DNA of 64,000 bases from Pseudomonadota bacterium (GTDB taxonomy: Bacteria > Pseudomonadota > Gammaproteobacteria > Xanthomonadales > Xanthomonadaceae): contig JAFECB010000023.1 of the NCBI GenBank assembly GCA_018242365.1, positions 62,001-126,000 of the forward strand, given 5' to 3'. The notes under the pieces are model-generated. The model was not told the origin of the DNA and made no database searches. It saw nothing but the letters and a program-made list of their open reading frames with translations. The number at the start of each line of letters is the position of its first letter. Position 1 is the stretch's first letter. The position numbers were made by a program, and so were the translations under genes. Shown here piece after piece: positions 57,937 to 64,000 of this stretch.

Positions 57937-58140
57937 TCTCTTCCTCCGGGGAGTAGCCCGCCACGGCGCGATGCCGTGGCCCGCGCGTCAACACACTTGG
58001 TCGGCAGACCGTGGCGCGCAGCGGTGCTTTCGAACATCCGTTCGAGGCGGCGCGGGCAAGACCGAAGGCAGGCGACGCGCACCCAGCCGGGCGGCGCGGC
58101 GTTTGCCTTCGCGTCCTTCGCGAATGCGCCCGGCCCGGAG
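57937..58140 (+). ncRNA. yybP-ykoY manganese riboswitch and expression platform
   Basis: Aptamer landmarks: GGGGAGTAGC at about 57948-57957 and GCAAGACCG at about 58056-58064, the two conserved metal-site strands, joined by an imperfect P1 helix (57938-57950 with 58062-58072). CTCCGGG (57944-57950), in the 5' arm of P1, can pair instead with CCCGGAG (58134-58140), which contains the ribosome site of the next gene. Mn2+ binding would keep the arm in P1 and free the ribosome site. The gene downstream is a GDT1-type exporter, as expected for this class. Confidence 0.88.
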
Positions 58141-58145
58141 CCTCC

Positions 58146-58712
58146 ATGTTCAATCCCCTGCTCGTCTCCGCCGGCACCGTGGCCTTGGCCGAGATCGGCG
58201 ACAAGACCCAGTTGCTGGCCTTGCTGCTGGCGGCGCGCTTCCGCAAGCCATGGCCGATCGTGGCCGGAATTCTGGTTTCAACCTTGCTCAACCACGCGTT
58301 GGCGGGCTGGGTCGGTACCCTCGTCGCGCACTGGCTGACACCGCAGGTCTTGCGCTGGGGCATCGCCGCCAGCTTCATCGGCATCGCGTTGTGGACGCTG
58401 AAGCCGGACAAGCTGGACGAGGACGAGAAACTGCCCGTGCACGGTGCCTTCATCGCCACCGTCATCGCCTTCTTCATCGCCGAGATCGGCGACAAGACGC
58501 AGGTGGCGACGATCCTGCTGGCCGCGAAGTATTCGCCCCTGTGGCAAGTGGTGGCCGGCACCACCGTCGGCATGCTGCTGGCCAACGTGCCTGTGGTGCT
58601 GCTGGGCAGCCGGTTCGCCGGGAAATTGCCCTTGAAGGCTGCGCGGATCGTGGCCGCCTGCGTGTTTCTGGCGCTGGGCGTGTGGACGCTGTTCGCGGGA
58701 CCTGTGGTTTGA
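58146..58712 (+). CDS. GDT1/UPF0016 family manganese exporter
   Basis: 188 residues from the ATG at 58146. Six membrane segments in two halves, each with the signature AEIGDKTQ (near 15 and 117), whose acidic residues carry the cation. Bacterial relatives (MneA, Mnx) export Mn2+. Control by an upstream Mn2+ riboswitch agrees. The frame is open upstream but runs through the riboswitch. Confidence 0.92.
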   Translation: MFNPLLVSAGTVALAEIGDKTQLLALLLAARFRKPWPIVAGILVSTLLNHALAGWVGTLVAHWLTPQVLRWGIAASFIGIALWTLKPDKLDEDEKLPVHGAFIATVIAFFIAEIGDKTQVATILLAAKYSPLWQVVAGTTVGMLLANVPVVLLGSRFAGKLPLKAARIVAACVFLALGVWTLFAGPVV

Positions 58713-58780
58713 ACCCGATCAAGCCGATTTGAGTCACGCGCCGCGCCAGCCTATGCTCCACCAGCGGCAGGGGAGCGCGC

Positions 58781-59920
58781 ATGGACGGCATCGGATCCGA
58801 CCTTCGGGATTTCTGGCGACGCCTGCGTGCGCCGCCGGATGCATTGGTGATGGAAATGGGGGCCGGCGGCGAACTGCTGGTGGCCAAGCTGCGCGCGGTG
58901 TTGTCGTTCGCCCTGTTGCTGTTGCCGCTGACCAATATCGCCACCGACCAGTACACGCCCAGCGAAGGGCTGGCCGGTGTGATCGGCCTGATCCTGACTG
59001 TGCTGGGCGCGCAACTGCTGTTGATGCTGGCGCGGCAGAAGCGGCGCTTTCCCTGGCTGCCGTGGTTGACCACCAGTTACGACATCAGCCTGACCACGCT
59101 TGTATTGGTCTTGCTGGCCCTCGGCTCCTACGCCGCCGCCCTGAACAGCATGGTGGTGTGGGCCTTCTACCTGATCGCGATCGGCATGACCTCGCTGCGC
59201 AACGACGGTCGCCTGACCTTGTATGCCGGGGCGCTGGCGATGTTGCAGTACGGCCTGTTGGCGCTGGCCTTGTACCTGCTCGCCAAGTCACCTGATCAAC
59301 TGATCTCGGTGGACTACGGCACCGTGCGGGTGTCGAACGTGGTCCAGCGCTTGCTGCTGATCGCCGTCACCACGTTGATGATGGCGATGGTGGTGTACCG
59401 CATGCAGCGCCTGGTCGAATTGTCCGGCACCGACGGCCTGACCGGGCTGCCCAATCGCACCCTGCTGAACTTCCGTTTCCCTTCACTGACCGATGCCGCC
59501 AGCGAGACCGGGCTGTCTCTGTCGATCAGCTTGATCGATCTCGATTATTTCCGCCGGGTCAATGACGAGCTGGGCCACGCCAAGGGCGACCGCGCACTGC
59601 GCCATGTCGTTGACACCCTGCGTGCCGGACTGGAGGACAAGGACTGGCTCGTACGCCTCGGTGGCGAAGAATTCGCCTTGGTCATGCAGCAACCCACCGG
59701 CCGCGCCTGGGAGCGCACCGAGGCCCTGCGCCGCAGCATCGCGGCCAATCCGTTCGTCCCCGAACCGGGCGCCGACCCGGTCCGGATGACGTTCAGCGGC
59801 GGGATCGCGAGCTGGCCGGCCGACGGCACCGAGCTGGCGCAACTGCTGCGCCGCGCCGACCTGCGGCTCCGTCAAGCCAAGATGTCCGGACGCAATCGCG
59901 TGGTGGCGCGGGAAAGTTGA
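58781..59920 (+). CDS. Membrane-bound diguanylate cyclase (GGDEF domain)
   Basis: 379 residues. About six membrane segments between 35 and 207 (a sensor of unknown input), then a GGDEF domain from 215 (GTDGLTGLPNRTLLNF, LIDLDYFRRVNDELGHAKGDRAL) with G294-GEEF298 as active site. The residues before it (EDKDWLVRL) lack the RxxD pattern of the product-inhibition site. It should make cyclic di-GMP. No EAL domain. Stands alone, 68 bp after the exporter. Confidence 0.92.
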   Translation: MDGIGSDLRDFWRRLRAPPDALVMEMGAGGELLVAKLRAVLSFALLLLPLTNIATDQYTPSEGLAGVIGLILTVLGAQLLLMLARQKRRFPWLPWLTTSYDISLTTLVLVLLALGSYAAALNSMVVWAFYLIAIGMTSLRNDGRLTLYAGALAMLQYGLLALALYLLAKSPDQLISVDYGTVRVSNVVQRLLLIAVTTLMMAMVVYRMQRLVELSGTDGLTGLPNRTLLNFRFPSLTDAASETGLSLSISLIDLDYFRRVNDELGHAKGDRALRHVVDTLRAGLEDKDWLVRLGGEEFALVMQQPTGRAWERTEALRRSIAANPFVPEPGADPVRMTFSGGIASWPADGTELAQLLRRADLRLRQAKMSGRNRVVARES

Positions 59921-60013
59921 GATGCAAACCGGGACGCAAATCGCTTGCCGGCACCGTCTACCCTGTCTAACCTGCGCCATGGCCGCGCCAAACGGTGCCG
60001 CATCGGAGTCCCA

Positions 60014-61294
60014 GTGAGCCTGAAGCTTCGCCTGACCGTGATGAATTTCCTCCAGTTCTTCATCTGGGGGGCATGGCTGATCACCATCGGCGCCTACTGG
60101 TTCCAGTACAAGCAGTGGTCGGGGACGAGCTTCGGCGCGATCTTCTCGACCATGGGCATCAGCGCCCTGTTCATGCCGGCGCTGATGGGCGTGGTGGCCG
60201 ACAAATGGATCAGTGCGCAAAAGCTCTACGGCCTGCTGCATCTGGCCGGGGCGGCCATGCTGTTCTGCGTCCCGCAGGTGAACGACCCGCATACCATGTT
60301 CTGGGTGATGCTGGTGACGATGATCTTCTACATGCCGACGATCTCGCTGGCGATTGCGGTGGCCTACAACGCGATCAAGCGCGACGGCCTGGATGTGATC
60401 CGCGATTACCCTCCGATCCGGGTCTGGGGCACGGTGGGCTTCATCGCCGCGCTGTGGACCACCAGCCTGCTGAAACTCGAAACCTCGCCAGGCCAGTTCT
60501 ACATCGCATCGGCGGCATCGCTGGTGCTGGGCTTGTACTCCTTCAGTCTGCCGCCCTGCCCGCCAACGCTGGGCACGCAGGAGAAGGGGCGGGCACTGGT
60601 CGATGTGCTGGGCCTGTCCTCGTTCCGGTTGTTCCGTGACCGCAACATGGCGGTGTTCTTCGTGTTTGCCATGCTGCTGGGCGCAGCGCTGCAGCTGACC
60701 AATGCCTATGGCGACACCTTCCTGCACGACTTCGCCGGTGTCGATGCCTACAAGGACACGCTGGCGGTGAAGTACCCGGCCATCATCATGTCGCTGTCGC
60801 AGGTCAGCGAAACCCTGTTCATCCTCACCATCCCGTTCTTCCTCAAGCGCTTCGGGATCAAGACCGTGATGACGATCAGCATGGTCGCCTGGTTCCTGCG
60901 CTTCGGCCTGTTCGCCTACGGCAATCCGGGCCCCGGCCTGTGGATGATCGTGATGAGCTGTGTCGTTTATGGCATGGCATTCGACTTCTTCAATATCTCC
61001 GGCAGCCTGTTCGTGGAGCAACAGGCCGACCCGAAGATCCGCGCCAGCGCGCAGGGCCTGTACATGCTGATGACCAATGGCATCGGCGCGGTGCTGGGCA
61101 GTTCGATCAGTGGCTGGATGATTGATCACTATTACACTGCGGCCGATGGCGCCAAGGACTGGCACGGCATCTGGACCGCGTTCGCGCTGTATTCGCTGGC
61201 GATGGCGGCGGCCTTCGTGCCGCTGTTCAAGCATCGCCACGACCCGCACAAGGTCGTGCCCGCGCACGGTGTCACCGACCTGGATGGCGCCTGA
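60014..61294 (+). CDS. Nucleoside:H+ symporter family transporter (NupG-like, MFS)
   Basis: 426 residues from a GTG at 60014 with GGAG five bases before; an ATG at 60041 is possible. Twelve membrane segments. It opens LRLTVMNFLQFFIWGAWLITIGAYW, with FSTMGISALFMPALMGVVADKW and RDYPPIRVWGTVGFIAALW, all typical of NupG/XapB. It should import nucleosides. Two bases from the kinase gene that follows, which suggests uptake and phosphorylation are linked. Confidence 0.9.
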   Translation: MSLKLRLTVMNFLQFFIWGAWLITIGAYWFQYKQWSGTSFGAIFSTMGISALFMPALMGVVADKWISAQKLYGLLHLAGAAMLFCVPQVNDPHTMFWVMLVTMIFYMPTISLAIAVAYNAIKRDGLDVIRDYPPIRVWGTVGFIAALWTTSLLKLETSPGQFYIASAASLVLGLYSFSLPPCPPTLGTQEKGRALVDVLGLSSFRLFRDRNMAVFFVFAMLLGAALQLTNAYGDTFLHDFAGVDAYKDTLAVKYPAIIMSLSQVSETLFILTIPFFLKRFGIKTVMTISMVAWFLRFGLFAYGNPGPGLWMIVMSCVVYGMAFDFFNISGSLFVEQQADPKIRASAQGLYMLMTNGIGAVLGSSISGWMIDHYYTAADGAKDWHGIWTAFALYSLAMAAAFVPLFKHRHDPHKVVPAHGVTDLDGA

Positions 61295-61296
61295 GC

Positions 61297-62244
61297 ATGG
61301 CGCGCGTCTTCGTCACCGGCTCGTTCAACGTCGATCACGTCTGGCACGTGCAGACGCTGCCGCTCGCAGGTGCCACCCTGAGCGGGACCTATTCCACCGG
61401 GCCGGGCGGCAAGGGTTTCAACCAGGCCGTCGCCGCCCGTCGCACTGGCGCGGACGTGCGCTTCACCTGCGCATTGGGTGAGGACGCCGGTGCCGACCTC
61501 GCACGCAGGCTGTGCGCCAGTGACGGCATCGATCTTTGTCCCGCCCCATCCATCTCGCCCAGTGGCGCGGCCGGCATCTTCGTCGATGCCTCCGGCCGCA
61601 ACAGCATTGCGATTGGTGCCGGTGCCAATGCCAGCCTCAGCGCCGACTTCGTCGCCGGTGCACTGCAAGGCATCGGTCCCGATGACATCGCCCTGTGCCA
61701 GCTCGAATCACCGCCCACCGCAGTCGCGCAGGCACTGACACTGGCGCGGGCGAACGCGGCAACCACCGTGCTCAACCCCGGCCCGGCCAACGGCACGCTG
61801 GATTGGGCCTTGCTCGACCAGGTCGATCTGCTGACCCCGAACGAGACCGAATTCGCCACCCTGCTGGCACGCGTGGTCGGAGCCCGGCTGGAACCCGATA
61901 CCGTCGACGGCATCGACCAGCACACCCTGCACGCGCTGTGCCGCGACCTGCTGCCGATCGGCACGGTGATCGTCACCCTCGGCGCCAGCGGCTGCTTTGT
62001 CTCGCATCCGGAAGACGAACTTCGCGGCGATCTGCATGCGTTCTATCGCATCCCCGCGGAACCGGCGAAGGTGGTGGATACCACCGGCGCCGGCGATGCC
62101 TTCAGCGGCGCGCTGGTCGCCGCGCTGGCGCAATTCCCGGAACGCGCACTGATCGAACACGTGCGCTTCGCCAATCGCTATGCCGCGCTGGTCACCGAGC
62201 ACCAGGGTGCTGCGATGGCGATGCCGCTATTGCCGGTGACGTGA
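61297..62244 (+). CDS. PfkB family sugar kinase, ribokinase-like
   Basis: 315 residues. PfkB motifs: GSFNVDHVWHVQTLPLAG and GPGGKGFNQAVAARRTGA near 37 at the substrate site, and VDTTGAGDAFSGALVAAL near 263 with the catalytic Asp. The GGKGFNQA motif is that of ribokinases. Its place after a NupG-like gene allows a nucleoside-kinase or ribose-kinase role; sequence reading favours ribokinase. Confidence 0.85.
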   Translation: MARVFVTGSFNVDHVWHVQTLPLAGATLSGTYSTGPGGKGFNQAVAARRTGADVRFTCALGEDAGADLARRLCASDGIDLCPAPSISPSGAAGIFVDASGRNSIAIGAGANASLSADFVAGALQGIGPDDIALCQLESPPTAVAQALTLARANAATTVLNPGPANGTLDWALLDQVDLLTPNETEFATLLARVVGARLEPDTVDGIDQHTLHALCRDLLPIGTVIVTLGASGCFVSHPEDELRGDLHAFYRIPAEPAKVVDTTGAGDAFSGALVAALAQFPERALIEHVRFANRYAALVTEHQGAAMAMPLLPVT

Positions 62245-62304
62245 ACCGCATCACCGCATCGACGCCGCGTTCGCGACCCGCATCGGCCAAGGCCAGCTCC
62301 CGAC

Positions 62305-64000
62305 ATGCCTGACCGCGTGGAGCCACCCGCACCCGCCCTCGCCGAACTGCACCGCGTCTTCGGCCACGGCGAATTTCGCGGCGAACAAGCCGCCATCGTC
62401 AAGCACGTCACCGAAGGTGGCGACGCGCTGGTATTGATGCCTACCGGCGGCGGCAAGTCGCTGTGCTACCAGTTGCCGGCGCTGCTGCGCTCGGGCACCG
62501 CGATTGTCATTTCGCCCTTGATTGCCTTGATGCAGGACCAGGTCGAAGCGCTGCGCCAGCTCGGCGTGCGCGCGGCCTTCCTCAATTCCAGCCTCGATGC
62601 CAATGCCGCCGCAGCAGTGGAACGGCAGTTCCTCGATGACGCGCTGGACTTGCTCTACGTCGCTCCGGAACGCTTGCTGACAACGCGTTTCCTCGCCCTG
62701 CTGGAACGCATCCGGATCGCCTTGTTCGCCATCGACGAAGCGCACTGCGTGTCGCAATGGGGTCACGATTTTCGACCCGAATATCGCCAGCTCACCCTGC
62801 TCCACGAGCGCTGGCCGGAGGTGCCGCGGATCGCCCTGACCGCCACCGCCGATGCGCCAACCCGGCGCGAGATCGTCGAGCGACTGGCGTTGGACGGCGC
62901 GCGGCAATTCATCAGCTCGTTCGATCGCCCCAATATCCTCTACAGCGTGGCCGCCAAGCACGACAGTCGCCGCCAGTTACAGGACTTCCTCGATGGCCAC
63001 CGCAGTGAGGCCGGGATCGTCTATTGCCTGTCGCGGCGCAAGGTCGAGGCCACTGCCGAGGCGCTGGCCGCGCAGGGCATCCCTGCACTGCCCTATCACG
63101 CCGGGCTGGACGCCAGTACCCGCGCCGCGCACCAGCGGCGCTTCCTGCAGGAAGACGGCATCGTGATGGTGGCGACGATTGCCTTCGGCATGGGAATCGA
63201 CAAGCCCGATGTGCGCTTCGTCGCCCACCTCGACCTGCCCAAATCACTGGAAGGCTACTACCAGGAAACCGGCCGCGCCGGCCGCGACGGCGAGCCCGCC
63301 GAAGCCTGGCTGGCGTATGGATTGGGCGATGCCGTGCAACTGCGGCGGATGATCGCCGAAGGCGAGGCCGGTGAAGAGCGCAAACGGCTGGAGCACGCCA
63401 AGCTCGACGCCCTGATCGGCTATTGCGAATCCACCGCCTGCCGCCGGCAATCCCTGCTGGCCTATTTCGGCGAGGCCCATCCCGGCGATTGCGGCCATTG
63501 CGACAACTGCCTGCACCCACCGCAGGCCTGGGACGCCACCGACGCCGCGCGCAAGGCGCTGTCCTGTGTCTACCGCAGCGGCCAGCGCTTCGGCGCCGCC
63601 CATCTGATCGACGTATTGCGCGGTGCCGACACTGCCAAGGTGCGCCAATTCGGCCACCAGTCGCTGAGTACCTTCGGCATCGGCAGCGAGCACGACGCGA
63701 AGCAATGGCGCAGCATTTTCCGGCAACTGGTCACAATCGGCCTGCTCGAAACCGACCTCGACCACTTCGGTGCCCTGCGCCTGACCACCGCTGCCACACC
63801 CCTGCTGCGCGGGGAACAGCGCCTGCACCTGCGCGCGGACGCACCCAAACCCGAGCGCCGGCGCAAGCGCGATTCCGCCGCGTCACGGACCACACCCACC
63901 ACCACCGACCTGCCGACCGACGCCGCCACCCGCTTCGCCGCCCTGCGCCAGTGGCGCAGCGCAACCGCCCGCGAACAGAACGTCCCCGCCTACGTGATCT
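62305..64000 (+). CDS. recQ: ATP-dependent DNA helicase RecQ (C-terminus outside window)
   Basis: I translated from the ATG at 62305: 565 complete codons, open to the right edge. Superfamily 2 helicase with MPTGGGKS near 46, [19 protein letters not shown] near 146, TATA near 178 and the motif VI region ETGRAGRDG near 324. The RecQ zinc site follows (CESTACRRQ, then CGHCDNC near 395) and a winged-helix domain. The last residues ([23 protein letters not shown]) begin the HRDC domain. It acts in the RecF repair pathway. Confidence 0.97.
   Translation, partial: MPDRVEPPAPALAELHRVFGHGEFRGEQAAIVKHVTEGGDALVLMPTGGGKSLCYQLPALLRSGTAIVISPLIALMQDQVEALRQLGVRAAFLNSSLDANAAAAVERQFLDDALDLLYVAPERLLTTRFLALLERIRIALFAIDEAHCVSQWGHDFRPEYRQLTLLHERWPEVPRIALTATADAPTRREIVERLALDGARQFISSFDRPNILYSVAAKHDSRRQLQDFLDGHRSEAGIVYCLSRRKVEATAEALAAQGIPALPYHAGLDASTRAAHQRRFLQEDGIVMVATIAFGMGIDKPDVRFVAHLDLPKSLEGYYQETGRAGRDGEPAEAWLAYGLGDAVQLRRMIAEGEAGEERKRLEHAKLDALIGYCESTACRRQSLLAYFGEAHPGDCGHCDNCLHPPQAWDATDAARKALSCVYRSGQRFGAAHLIDVLRGADTAKVRQFGHQSLSTFGIGSEHDAKQWRSIFRQLVTIGLLETDLDHFGALRLTTAATPLLRGEQRLHLRADAPKPERRRKRDSAASRTTPTTTDLPTDAATRFAALRQWRSATAREQNVPAYVI

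Overview
The window comes from a high-GC gammaproteobacterium of the order Xanthomonadales (Lysobacteraceae; Lysobacter, Luteimonas or Thermomonas-like). The basis is the type II secretion cluster in the Xanthomonas xps order E-F-G-H-I-J-K-L-M-N-D, a division cluster with no murD between mraY and ftsW, and general protein similarity. The species cannot be named from the sequence alone. Genes are packed tightly, mostly on the minus strand, with many 1-4 bp start/stop overlaps. No phage, insertion sequence, CRISPR array or tRNA was recognised.

Region by region. (1) 1-8.5 kb: division and cell-wall operon, read right to left: mraZ-rsmH-ftsL-ftsI-murE-murF-mraY-ftsW (cut by the left edge), with a promoter and four 10-bp-spaced MraZ-type boxes upstream of mraZ. 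(2) 8.8-17.7 kb: an NRDE/TANGO2-like protein, RNase P RNA, DUF1801, a glutathione transferase, rsmI, then lpoA-yraN-FAD oxidase and an exported M1 peptidase. (3) 17.7-24.5 kb: glyA and a riboflavin/thiamine operon, nrdR-ribD-ribE-ribB(X)-ribH-nusB-thiL. (4) 24.7-29.3 kb: an RcnB-like exported protein, ettA, a VapBC-type toxin-antitoxin pair, pyrF and an AhpD-like protein. (5) 29.4-41.9 kb: the complete xps type II secretion operon, ending in two translationally coupled family-2 glycosyltransferases. (6) 41.9-52.6 kb: purL, a DsbC-like protein, xerD, an RDD membrane protein, lemA, a serine hydrolase, and a lysine/alanine-rich histone H1-like protein. (7) 52.2-64 kb: gcvH, gcvT, an NfeD/SPFH pair, a Fur-controlled heme receptor with hemP, a Mn2+ riboswitch (yybP-ykoY) with a GDT1-type manganese exporter, a diguanylate cyclase, a nucleoside transporter with a ribokinase-like kinase, and recQ (cut by the right edge).

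The genes are mostly core functions. The least expected content is repetitive and structured DNA. Two inverted copies of a roughly 154-bp element (19.2 and 48.6 kb) carry five hairpins whose arms differ between copies while pairing is largely kept. A tandem hairpin array lies directly behind rnpB. Two unrelated palindromic repeats sit in frame inside purL. A 33-bp repeat is built into the GspH leader. About 0.8 kb of gene-free sequence lies upstream of the histone-like gene. The five-hairpin element is my best candidate for something undescribed.
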